Below the pieces are notes generated by a model, which did no database searches, was not told the DNA's origin, and saw only the letters and a list, made by a program, of their open reading frames with translations. This document shows positions 1 through 6,373 of a stretch of 9,905 nt of DNA, piece after piece. The DNA is from an uncultured Bacteroidales bacterium (lineage in GTDB: Bacteria > Bacteroidota > Bacteroidia > Bacteroidales > Marinilabiliaceae): positions 1-9,905 of the forward strand of contig CALAVC010000152.1 in assembly GCA_937892095.1 (NCBI GenBank). The letters run 5' to 3'. How positions within the stretch are numbered: the stretch's first letter is position 1; each line of letters opens with the position of its first letter. The translations under genes were made by a program, and so were the position numbers.

Positions 1-134
1 AGAAATGACTAATTTCGAATTCGAAAGCGTTGCATTATCAACTTGAATTCTGCAAGATTCTCATTGTTTGAAAGTTTTTTTAGAAGTTTTACCTATTGAT
101 TATTTAGTGAAATTGTTGTCGGGGGGGGGAGAAA
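1..134. other. Intergenic stretch downstream of the SH3-protein gene
   Basis: This is A/T-rich non-coding sequence after the stop of the SH3-domain gene, running to the window edge. I see no hairpin followed by a T run, so transcription of the lipoprotein/SH3 operon may continue leftward or end outside the window. Two small features stand out: a perfect 14-bp palindrome, TTTCGAATTCGAAA, at 13-26, and a run of nine G (nine C on the coding strand) at 121-129, which starts six bases past the stop codon. No Bacteroidetes-type promoter is recognisable. A plus-strand open frame here runs antisense into the SH3 gene and looks spurious. Confidence 0.6.
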
Positions 135-1571
135 CTATTGTTGTTGTTTCAAGAACGGGTTGCGACGTTTTGTGCTCTGCGAGCCGTCGTTGGAGGACTT
201 ATTGTCTTGCGACCTCTGACGGGCTGGGCGCAAGACACTGCGCTGTGAGGCGTGGCTTATTTTTGCCACTTCGGACTCTTTGAAAGTCCAAGTGTTGCCG
301 TCGGCAGTGCGCACGACCACTTTGCTGCCAACGACTTGCTCGACAATGTAGCCGCTGATTTCGGAGCCGTTCTTGAGGCTGACGACGTAGAGCCTGTCGG
401 CAGGGTGGTCAAGGCTAAGAATGTCGGTGAGCTGGAAGACCCACTTGTTGCCGTCGGCAGTGCGAATGTTGACAGCCTCGGAGGGGACATAGACATCTAT
501 GCTGCCGCTAACCTTGTTGCCATTCTTGAGGTTTACAACGTCGGACGTAATGGTCTGAGAGGGAGCGGGAGCAGGAGCAGGGGCTGGCGTGGGAGCGACG
601 GCTGGGGCAGCTGCGGGAGCAGCAGGAGCGTCGTCGACCTTTTGAAGATATTGGGCCAGCATGTAGCCCACTTTGCCAGAGGACGTGCGTACGTAGAGCC
701 ACTTCTGACCAGGCGCACCGCCAGCAATGTTGGTCACGATTGCGCCTTGCGGCTGAGTGTCGGACAGGTCGAGACCCGTGGGATAGGGCTTTTGGCGCAG
801 CTTGAGGCTCGAAGACTTGACCTTGTAGTAGCCAAGGACATCGGAGGGGGCAGTCTGTGGCTGAGCCACGGGCGCAGGGGCTGGAGCAGGAGCTGGGGTA
901 GCAGTAGCAGTCGCACTGCCACCAATGGCTGTGGCTGGGACTGAGGGACCTGCGCTAACGCCACTGCGAGCCAACTTGGCGATGTCGGACGCCACACCAT
1001 TCATGACCAAAGCCAGGCGAATCTTGTCCGACGGACTACTGACAGCCTTGTAGAAAGGAACTTCGAAGACGCACTCAGCCATTCCTGTGGTAAGGTTGAC
1101 AAACTCTACGCGACCAGAAATTATGGCACCGCCAGCACGCACACCTGCAAAGGGAGTGAACGAACCAGCCGCATTGCCGTAGTCGTAGTTCTTGACGAAG
1201 ATGCGGAACTGATATTGGGGGTGCGACGAAATGTCCATTGTCCTGACACCACCCTTATTGGTCACTTTTTGCTTAATGCGAATGGCGAAATATTCTTCGG
1301 CATTCTTGACGACTTCGGGGAAGTCGGCCACAAACTCGTCACCTTTGCCTTTGAGAAAGTCTTGCAGCGGCACGGCAGGGACGCTCGGGTTGATGTGTTC
1401 GTCTTCGTACTCCACGACCATGGTGGCCGACATATCGATAATGGTGGAGGCTTCGACCTCTTTCATCAGAGCAGACGCGCTGCCAGCAACGACATTTACT
1501 TCGTTGTCGTTGGCCAAGAGTGGGAGGGCAGGAAAGATGAGTGCGACCAGAAGCAGAACTCTATACCACAT
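135..1571 (-). CDS. Secreted SH3-domain protein with C-terminal tandem repeats
   Basis: This is a 478-residue exported protein of unknown function. I chose the ATG at 1571 over the TTG at 1622 because it puts a signal peptide (MWYRVLLLVALIFPALPLLA, cut near A20) at the N-terminus and because the longer form would overlap the upstream gene. Visible layout: an unrecognised globular region (about 21-205); an Ala/Pro-rich linker with PAPAPAP (about 206-243); a bacterial SH3-type domain (about 246-312, with 'LKLRQKPYPTG' and 'KWLYVRTSSGKVGYM'); a second Pro/Ala linker (315-338); two tandem copies of a 51-residue unit (345-395 and 396-441) sharing 'LKNG...SG' and 'RTADGN.W.F'; and a basic, Gln-rich tail. 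Bacterial SH3 domains often bind cell-wall or other envelope ligands, so a periplasmic or surface role is inferred; no enzyme domain is visible. The gene begins 37 bp after the lipoprotein gene, probably in one transcript. The stop is TAG. Confidence 0.85.
   Translation of the reverse strand: MWYRVLLLVALIFPALPLLANDNEVNVVAGSASALMKEVEASTIIDMSATMVVEYEDEHINPSVPAVPLQDFLKGKGDEFVADFPEVVKNAEEYFAIRIKQKVTNKGGVRTMDISSHPQYQFRIFVKNYDYGNAAGSFTPFAGVRAGGAIISGRVEFVNLTTGMAECVFEVPFYKAVSSPSDKIRLALVMNGVASDIAKLARSGVSAGPSVPATAIGGSATATATPAPAPAPAPVAQPQTAPSDVLGYYKVKSSSLKLRQKPYPTGLDLSDTQPQGAIVTNIAGGAPGQKWLYVRTSSGKVGYMLAQYLQKVDDAPAAPAAAPAVAPTPAPAPAPAPSQTITSDVVNLKNGNKVSGSIDVYVPSEAVNIRTADGNKWVFQLTDILSLDHPADRLYVVSLKNGSEISGYIVEQVVGSKVVVRTADGNTWTFKESEVAKISHASQRSVLRPARQRSQDNKSSNDGSQSTKRRNPFLKQQQ
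293..464 (-). repeat. Tandem repeat coding for two 51-residue units
   Basis: A 19-base stretch (tgttgccgtcggcagtgcg) occurs identically at 293-311 and 446-464, exactly 153 bp (51 codons) apart. It encodes the 'RTADGN.W' core of each C-terminal unit of the SH3 protein. The 'LKNG..(V/I)SG' part of each unit shares the same 51-residue spacing but has drifted more at DNA level. The pattern fits an in-frame duplication, with the core most strongly conserved. Confidence 0.8.
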
Positions 1572-1608
1572 GGTAGGTTTGTGTTTTTTTAAGATAATGG
1601 ACAGAGCT

Positions 1609-2568
1609 TTATTTGTACTCAATAGTACCTATATTAGTATAGTAGGTGATAAAGCCATCCTCATCGCACTCAGCTTGACTCAAAGTATAGCTGTTTTTAA
1701 ATGTCTGTGTCTTTGTTTCTCCGTCAATGGATTCTGAATAGGTTGTCTTTTCTGTGTAGGCCTTAACAAGATGTTTAGAGCCCTTACCGTACCACCCCAG
1801 AGGACCGAAAATACGGAAGAGAGGCAGATCGAACAAATTTTGTACGTTTTGCATATAGGTGTTTTCTTGGGTATAGTGCGAAGAAATGGTCAGTTCTTCG
1901 GAAATCTCGTCGGTTTCTTCATGCCAACCATCTTCATCGTAGCTAACGTCTTCCCACTTATAGGTCAAGGTAGCATTGCTAGATAATGCGACAAGGTCGC
2001 CATCTTCATAAGAACAGCTGTAGCTGGCCGTACCTTTAGCCACTTCGCCTTCGTCGAGGTCTGTTTCTTCGTAGGAAACGCTGACGCTCGTCATCTGCCC
2101 CGCACCATTGTAGGAGAAATTATACGTGTTAACTTCAACCTCTTCTTCTTGTCCGACTGTCTCATCTGTGTAAGAGTCGTCGTCGCGTTCCAATTGTGCA
2201 ACTCTCATGCTAACGATGTAGCCCTGGCTGTTGAACCTAAAATCGGAAATTTTGGTCGACTCGTACCTACTGCTTCCTTTTTCTATTACAGCGTATGGGT
2301 CTTTCGTAATCGAATAGGAGACAGATGAAGAAGTAGACGAAGAAGAAATTCTGGAGAGAATGTCATCGTCGTTGTAGATAAAGCTGTAGCCACCAACACC
2401 GACAACCTGACGTGCATTGGAAGATTCGGGGCTACCACCGACATAGGAAGCAGAGGCAACGGGCGAGGAGCTTCCGCCGCCGTCGTTGTCATCGTCGTCT
2501 TTGCAGCTGACCAAAACGGCACTTGCACCCATAAAGAGGAGCAACAAAAAGAGTAGTGTTTTTTTCAC
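1609..2568 (-). CDS. DUF4595-like surface lipoprotein
   Basis: This is a 319-residue predicted lipoprotein. The N-terminus is a type II signal peptide (MKKTLLFLLLLFMGASAVLVSC) with lipobox L-V-S-C and acylated C22. K23 and four Asp follow, resembling the acidic export signal that sends Bacteroidetes lipoproteins to the cell surface. The mature part is rich in Asp, Glu, Ser, Thr and Tyr and has repeated strand-turn units of the type 'FxFNSQGYIVSM', 'YNFSYNGAGQMTSV' and 'SCSYEDGDLVAL'. With the 'FGPLGWYGKGSKHL' segment and final 'DEDGFITYYT' strand, it resembles DUF4595-type lipoproteins of Bacteroides/Prevotella; the family call is from memory of its look. No molecular function is known. The start codon is GTG (2566-2568); no in-frame ATG fits the signal peptide. 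It is the first gene of a probable two-gene operon with the SH3 protein. No good promoter is visible upstream, where an inverted-repeat segment lies. Confidence 0.8.
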   Translation of the reverse strand: MKKTLLFLLLLFMGASAVLVSCKDDDDNDGGGSSSPVASASYVGGSPESSNARQVVGVGGYSFIYNDDDILSRISSSSTSSSVSYSITKDPYAVIEKGSSRYESTKISDFRFNSQGYIVSMRVAQLERDDDSYTDETVGQEEEVEVNTYNFSYNGAGQMTSVSVSYEETDLDEGEVAKGTASYSCSYEDGDLVALSSNATLTYKWEDVSYDEDGWHEETDEISEELTISSHYTQENTYMQNVQNLFDLPLFRIFGPLGWYGKGSKHLVKAYTEKTTYSESIDGETKTQTFKNSYTLSQAECDEDGFITYYTNIGTIEYK

Positions 2569-2597
2569 GTTACATAGTGTTTTTAGTTAGACAAATC

Positions 2598-2724
2598 GGA
2601 CTACATTAAATGGACGTTTTTTCTCGTCATTTTTTTGCACATAAAATTTAGCTATCTGCTTCAAGAATTAAAAAAAAAATATAATTTTGTTGCGAACTAC
2701 ATAAACGTCCGTTTAATGTAGTCC
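2598..2724. repeat. 22-bp inverted repeat enclosing an 83-bp A/T-rich core
   Basis: The left arm (2598-2619, starting GGACTACATTAAA) and the right arm (2703-2724, ending TTTAATGTAGTCC) are reverse complements at 21 of 22 positions. The single difference is a T/C change at arm position 14. The core (2620-2702) is A/T-rich and includes a run of ten A (2670-2679). The right arm also overlaps a partial third copy, ACTACATAAACG at 2696-2707, so it can form a small local hairpin by itself. No target-site duplication is seen outside the arms. The element lies 30 bp upstream of the lipoprotein start and after the hisS terminator, where that operon's promoter should be. It could be an invertible segment, a small transposon-derived element, a regulator-binding region or a leader-RNA hairpin. 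The repeat itself is certain; its role is not. Confidence 0.8.
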
Positions 2725-2743
2725 ACGCATTTTTTTGCACATA
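2628..2743 (-). repeat. 16-nt direct repeat offset by 100 bp
   Basis: CATTTTTTTGCACATA occurs exactly at 2628-2643 and 2728-2743. On the coding strand it reads TATGTGCAAAAAAATG. One copy is inside the inverted-repeat element and the other is four bases outside its right arm. The two copies are in the same orientation. They may be binding sites for one regulator or the trace of a local duplication. Confidence 0.75.
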
Positions 2744-2778
2744 CGCCCCCACCACGGCAAGCAAACGCGCTAACACAC

Positions 2779-2811
2779 AAAAACACCAGCAATCGAACGT
2801 GATTGCTGGTG
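2779..2811 (-). terminator. Rho-independent terminator of hisS
   Basis: An 11-bp perfect stem (CACCAGCAATC at 2784-2794 with GATTGCTGGTG at 2801-2811) surrounds a six-base loop. On the minus strand it is followed at once by five T (2783-2779) and a T/G-rich stretch. It begins 42 bases past the hisS stop, so it most likely ends the ychF-hisS transcript and separates it from the lipoprotein operon. Confidence 0.88.
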
Positions 2812-2853
2812 AAATGTGGAGTCTAAATTAGGCTAATTACGAAGAAAAATGTT

Positions 2854-4212
2854 TTACTTTATTTGCTCGACAGCAGACGAGAGGGAGAGCGTTTGCTGAG
2901 AGCTACTGAGCATGTCTTTGAGCGTAATGTTTTGAGCGAGGCGTTCGTTTTCGCCACATAGCACGACGTAGCGTATCCCTCGGCGGTCGGCATAGCCCAT
3001 TTGTTTTTTCATCTTTGCAGATTCGGGGAACACTTCGACTGACAGACCTTCGCGACGCAACTTGGCAGCCACCTCAAGAGCATATAGTTCATCGTCGCCT
3101 CCAAAGTTGGCCACAAGTACATCAGTTGTCGTGCCGACGGCCTCGGGAAAGAGTTCTAATCGCGTCATGACATCGTATATGCGGTCGGCACCAAACGATA
3201 TGCCGACACCCGATAGCCCCGGCATTCCAAATATGCCCGTCAGATTGTCGTAGCGTCCGCCACCCAATATGGAGCCAATCTCAGTGTCGAGAGCTTTAAC
3301 CTCGAAGATGGCTCCGGTGTAGTAGTTTAGACCACGCGCAAGCGTCAGGTCGAGTTCGACTTTCAGGTCAAGCCCAAGACTCTCGATATAGCCAAAGAGG
3401 GTCGACACTTCTTCAATGCCCTTTCGTCCGACCTCGGAAGTGAGTATTTGTTGCAAGCTATTTAGCTTTTCTTGCCTATTGCCTTGCAAAGCGAGTATGG
3501 GCTGCAAAGCACTAATTTGCTCGGTCGACAAACCTTTTTCTGCCAACTCTGCGTTGACGTTTTCCAAGCCAATCTTGTCGAGCTTATCGATGGCAACTGT
3601 TATGTCGGTCATCTTGTCGGGTGCGCCGACGGCTTCGGCCATGCCTGCCAATATCTTACGATTGTTGATTTTCAGGCAAACGTTTATGCCCAAAGCTTTG
3701 AATACGTCGGCAACAATCTGGACCAGTTCCACTTCACATAGCAAAGAGTCGGAGCCGACCACGTCGACATCGCACTGATAAAATTCACGATAGCGTCCTT
3801 TTTGTGGACGGTCGGCACGCCAAACTGGTTGAATCTGATAGCGCTTAAAAGGGAAGGCTATCTCGCTTTGGTGCTGAACGACGTATCGGGCAAAAGGCAC
3901 AGTAAGGTCATATCGCAGACCTTTCTCAGATATTTGCAGTGCAGCCTTATCGGAGTTAGCATTGAGCGGACCGCCAGCCGCAGTCAAGAAATCGCCCGAA
4001 TTAAGAATCTTGAAGAGCAACTTGTCGCCCTCGTCGCCATACTTGCCCAATAGGGTTGTGAGGTTTTCTTGTGCTGGAGTCTCTATGGGCATGTAGCCGT
4101 AGCGACGGAAGACGCTACGTATGGTGTCGAATATATAGTTTCGACGCGACATTTCGACTGGTCCGAAGTCGCGTGTTCCTTTTGGAATACTCGGTTTGAC
4201 AACGCCTGCCAT
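2854..4212 (-). CDS. hisS: Histidyl-tRNA synthetase
   Basis: This cytoplasmic class II aminoacyl-tRNA synthetase joins histidine to tRNA-His using ATP. The 452-residue product has the family landmarks in order: the N-terminal 'KGTRDFGP' (11-18); class II motif 2 with 'RADRPQKGRYREFYQ' (132-146, including the ATP-binding Arg); a helical insertion region (about 180-285); the histidine-binding signature 'LARGLNYYTG' (291-300), whose R293 corresponds to the catalytic Arg of the family; 'GGGRYDNL' (317-324); motif 3 'GVGISFGADRI' (335-345); and the C-terminal anticodon-binding domain (from about 363). The length is a little above the roughly 420-430 residues of E. coli-type enzymes, and the protein looks complete. 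The ATG at 4212 follows an A-rich stretch lacking a Shine-Dalgarno, usual for Bacteroidota. It starts 38 bp after ychF, probably co-transcribed, and a strong terminator follows. Confidence 0.97.
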   Translation of the reverse strand: MAGVVKPSIPKGTRDFGPVEMSRRNYIFDTIRSVFRRYGYMPIETPAQENLTTLLGKYGDEGDKLLFKILNSGDFLTAAGGPLNANSDKAALQISEKGLRYDLTVPFARYVVQHQSEIAFPFKRYQIQPVWRADRPQKGRYREFYQCDVDVVGSDSLLCEVELVQIVADVFKALGINVCLKINNRKILAGMAEAVGAPDKMTDITVAIDKLDKIGLENVNAELAEKGLSTEQISALQPILALQGNRQEKLNSLQQILTSEVGRKGIEEVSTLFGYIESLGLDLKVELDLTLARGLNYYTGAIFEVKALDTEIGSILGGGRYDNLTGIFGMPGLSGVGISFGADRIYDVMTRLELFPEAVGTTTDVLVANFGGDDELYALEVAAKLRREGLSVEVFPESAKMKKQMGYADRRGIRYVVLCGENERLAQNITLKDMLSSSQQTLSLSSAVEQIK

Positions 4213-4250
4213 ACTTGATATTTATTGTTGTTCGTTACTCTTTCTCTTTT

Positions 4251-5351
4251 TTAGACGTTGAATCGGAAGTGCATAATGTCTCCATCTTGCACTTCGTAGT
4301 CTTTGCCTTCGATGCCTAGTTTGCCAGCCTCGCGACAAGCAGCTTCGCTTTTTAGCTCTACAAAGTCGGCATACTTTATAACCTCGGCACGAATGAAACC
4401 TTTCTCGAAGTCGGAGTGTATGACGCCAGCTGCTTGTGGAGCTTTGTCGCCGGCGTGGAATGTCCATGCGCGAACTTCCTTTGGTCCGACAGTGAAGAAT
4501 GTGCGCAAATTAAGAATGGCGTATGCAGCTCTGATTAGCTGGGCCACACCACTTTCTTTTAGTCCGAGGTCGTCAAGAAACATCTTGCGTTCTTCGTAGG
4601 TCTCGAGCTCAGCAATCTCGCTTTCTGTTTGAGCGGCAATGACAAGCACTTGAGCGTTTTCGCTACTTGCAACTTTGCGGACAGCCTCGACGTATGCATT
4701 GCCTGTCATAGCACTTTTTTCGTCGACATTGCAGACATATATGACTGGTTTGCGAGTTAGCAAATATAGTTCGTGGTCGAGTTTTTGTTCGGCTTCGCTG
4801 AGTTCTATGGTGCGTAAATTTTGACCTTCGAGCAGTGCTTGTTTGTAACGGAGCAGGAGATCGAGAAGCTTTTTTGCGTCGGCATCCTTGCCCGATATGG
4901 CTTGTTTTTCAACCTTTTGTATGCGCGCTTCGACTGTCTCGAGGTCTTTTATTTGCAACTCAGTGTCGATAACTTCCTTGTCGCGCACAGGGTCGACAGA
5001 GCCATCGACGTGTGTTATATTGTCATCTTCAAAACAACGTAGGACGTGGATAATGGCATCGGTCTCGCGTATGTTGGCAAGGAACTTATTGCCAAGTCCC
5101 TCACCTTTGCTTGCGCCTTTAACGAGTCCAGCAATGTCTACTATCTCTACTGTTGTCGGGATGACTTGCGCTGGATGTTCAATGTCGTTGAGAACTTGCA
5201 GACGTTCGTCTGGCACAGTGATGACACCGACATTGGGTTCTATGGTGCAAAATGGGAAGTTGGCCGATTGGGCTTTGGCGTTTGAGAGGCAGTTGAAGAG
5301 AGTGGATTTGCCGACGTTGGGCAGACCTACTATGCCGCATTGGAGAGCCAT
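4251..5351 (-). CDS. ychF: Ribosome-binding P-loop ATPase YchF/EngD
   Basis: YchF is a universally conserved Obg-family P-loop protein that binds ribosomes and hydrolyses ATP in preference to GTP; in E. coli it has been linked to oxidative-stress control and translation. The 366-residue product is full length. Visible motifs are G1 'GLPNVGKST' (9-17), G3 'DIAGLVKGASKGEGLGNKF' (72-90), and 'NVDE' (208-211) in place of the usual GTPase NKxD, which is the hallmark behind the ATP preference of YchF. A helical region (about 120-200) interrupts the G domain, and a TGS domain forms the C-terminus (about 282-366, ending 'DIMHFRFNV'). The ATG at 5351 is the only start that preserves the G1 motif in its usual place. 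It probably leads a two-gene operon with hisS. No clear TAnnTTTG promoter is seen in the 120 bp upstream. Confidence 0.96.
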   Translation of the reverse strand: MALQCGIVGLPNVGKSTLFNCLSNAKAQSANFPFCTIEPNVGVITVPDERLQVLNDIEHPAQVIPTTVEIVDIAGLVKGASKGEGLGNKFLANIRETDAIIHVLRCFEDDNITHVDGSVDPVRDKEVIDTELQIKDLETVEARIQKVEKQAISGKDADAKKLLDLLLRYKQALLEGQNLRTIELSEAEQKLDHELYLLTRKPVIYVCNVDEKSAMTGNAYVEAVRKVASSENAQVLVIAAQTESEIAELETYEERKMFLDDLGLKESGVAQLIRAAYAILNLRTFFTVGPKEVRAWTFHAGDKAPQAAGVIHSDFEKGFIRAEVIKYADFVELKSEAACREAGKLGIEGKDYEVQDGDIMHFRFNV

Positions 5352-5390
5352 TTTATCTTTCTTGTATTAATGAATTTTACCTAAGCATAA

Positions 5391-5424
5391 GCAAAGCGCG
5401 ACCCCGCAAGGCATCGCGCTTTGT
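5391..5424 (-). terminator. Hairpin downstream of the beta-barrel gene, possible terminator
   Basis: CAAAGCGCGA (5392-5401) pairs perfectly with TCGCGCTTTG (5414-5423) around a 12-base loop, extendable by one G-T pair. It lies about 50 bases past the stop of the outer-membrane protein gene and is the only strong hairpin before ychF. No T run follows on the minus strand (CTTATGCTTAGG comes next), so it is a weak intrinsic terminator at best. It could instead protect the 3' end of the mRNA. Confidence 0.45.
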
Positions 5425-5471
5425 ACTTCTGTGTTTTCAGGGGGAAATATGAAGTTGGCTATCGCCGTTTT

Positions 5472-6179
5472 TTAGAATACGTAGCTAAAACAGAGGGCGA
5501 TGACGCAGTCGCGCGACTTCTTGTCGTAGCAGGCATTATGGTCATTGTCGAAGACGGGCGTTATGCCATACTGGTAGCGGACGTCGAAACCTATGCCACT
5601 TGGAGAGTCGTAGCCTACACCGAGCACTGCCTGCACGGTGAAATGGTTTTGGGCGCGTGCGATGTCGCGGAGGTCGGCCACGGGGCTATCTCCGTTAGAC
5701 ATGGCAGGGTCGAGCAAATAGCCAAGTGGGCTAACGGTCGAAATGGAGTAGTCGAAGCGTTGGCTAAACAACGGACCGAGGTGTATGTTGAGACCTTCGG
5801 GAAGACGTTGGGTGCGGAAATAGTATTTGCAGATAATAGGCAATTGGATATTATCTGTTATGAGGTGCAATTTAAACTTCGAGGGGTTGAGCTTGAAGTT
5901 GTCGGCATAGCCGTAGCCTTCGTTGTAGTAGAGTACTTTTTCGGCAGAGCGAACACCCATACGCGAATAAAAGAGTTCGGGCTGAATGGCGAAACGATCG
6001 TTGAGTTTCCAGCGGCAGAGCGCACCCCATTGTCCCATGTGTCCTTGAACATCGTCGGCATCGGTACTATATGTTGTCAGGTTGACACCACCCTTAAAAC
6101 CCCAGTGAAATTCGGTTTGCGCCACCACGTTGACAGCCACAAGGCATAGGGGCAACAGCACCATCAAAAGTTTTTTCAT
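5472..6179 (-). CDS. Outer-membrane beta-barrel protein, PorT-like
   Basis: This is a 235-residue protein with a Sec signal peptide (MKKLLMVLLPLCLVAVNVVA, cut before Q21) followed by 'TEFHWGFKGGVNLTTYS', the typical opening strand of the Bacteroidetes PorT/OMP_b-brl_2 family. Alternating amphipathic strands follow ('GALCRWKLNDRFAIQPELFYSRMG', 'LQLPIICKYYF'-like, 'LNIHLGPLFSQRFDYS', 'FTVQAVLGVGYDSPSGIGFDVRYQYG'). The protein ends in Phe after the aromatic strand 'CFSYVF', the C-terminal signature used for barrel insertion. These are small (about eight-strand) barrels of mostly unknown function; the name PorT comes from a type IX secretion component, but that role cannot be assumed for this distant paralogue. 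The gene appears monocistronic, with a candidate promoter 84-91 bp upstream and a hairpin downstream. Confidence 0.88.
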   Translation of the reverse strand: MKKLLMVLLPLCLVAVNVVAQTEFHWGFKGGVNLTTYSTDADDVQGHMGQWGALCRWKLNDRFAIQPELFYSRMGVRSAEKVLYYNEGYGYADNFKLNPSKFKLHLITDNIQLPIICKYYFRTQRLPEGLNIHLGPLFSQRFDYSISTVSPLGYLLDPAMSNGDSPVADLRDIARAQNHFTVQAVLGVGYDSPSGIGFDVRYQYGITPVFDNDHNACYDKKSRDCVIALCFSYVF

Positions 6180-6262
6180 TTATTCGTTAGTGTTCGTTTT
6201 TTTCGTCGGTTAAAAAATATAGTCTTTTAAGTATGCTACGTGGCACACGACTTTACGAGGTG

Positions 6263-6300
6263 CAAATATAATTGCTTTTTTTCGCTTTTCGTGTTGCAAA
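6263..6300 (-). promoter_or_regulatory. Candidate promoter of the beta-barrel gene
   Basis: On the minus strand, TATATTTG (6270-6263), followed by CACC, matches the Bacteroidetes -7 consensus TAnnTTTG. A TTTG (6300-6297) lies upstream, but the gap is 26 bases and not the preferred 19-21, so the -33 side is imperfect. It would give a leader of about 75-80 nt to the ATG at 6179. Confidence 0.5.
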
Positions 6301-6340
6301 CAATCAACATATAAACACTCAATGCTTTTCGGGGTGCAAA
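6284..6340 (-). repeat. 17-nt direct repeat, 40-bp period, upstream of the beta-barrel gene
   Basis: The copies at 6284-6300 (gcttttcgtgttgcaaa) and 6324-6340 (gcttttcggggtgcaaa) match at 15 of 17 positions and are 40 bp apart. On the coding strand both begin with TTTGCA. They lie just upstream of the candidate -7 element, so they could be a regulator's sites or a duplicated promoter part. Confidence 0.6.
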
Positions 6341-6373
6341 AGTGTGTTTTTTTTCAACAAAGGGAGTGATTAC

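Noticed and set aside
13..26. Perfect palindrome TTTCGAATTCGAAA
   Set aside because: It is short, in an A/T-rich gap with no visible promoter beside it; it cannot be told from chance without the gene to the left.
252..944. Plus-strand 230-residue open frame over the SH3 gene
   Set aside because: It is antisense to a well-supported secreted protein; its Gly/Ser/Arg-rich stretches are the reverse reading of the Ala/Pro linkers, with no recognisable domain.
1572..1622. Longer SH3-protein start at a TTG (1622)
   Set aside because: It would bury the signal peptide behind 17 residues and overlap the end of the lipoprotein gene; the ATG at 1571 is better.
2682..2689. Plus-strand TAATTTTG as an active promoter
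   Set aside because: No plus-strand gene follows and no TTTG lies 19-21 bases upstream; in this A/T-rich core it may be chance, so it is kept only as part of the inversion hypothesis.
2826..2838. Palindrome AATTAG-G-CTAATT just after hisS
   Set aside because: It is short and A/T-rich, with a one-base centre and no T run; the stronger hairpin at 2784-2811 explains termination.
4251..5351. Missing NKxD motif in YchF as a defect
   Set aside because: The NxxE form is normal for YchF and explains its ATP preference.
6337..6361. Second promoter upstream of the beta-barrel gene (TTTG...CACTTTTG)
   Set aside because: The -7 box lacks the T of TA and the spacing is 13 bases, far from 19-21.
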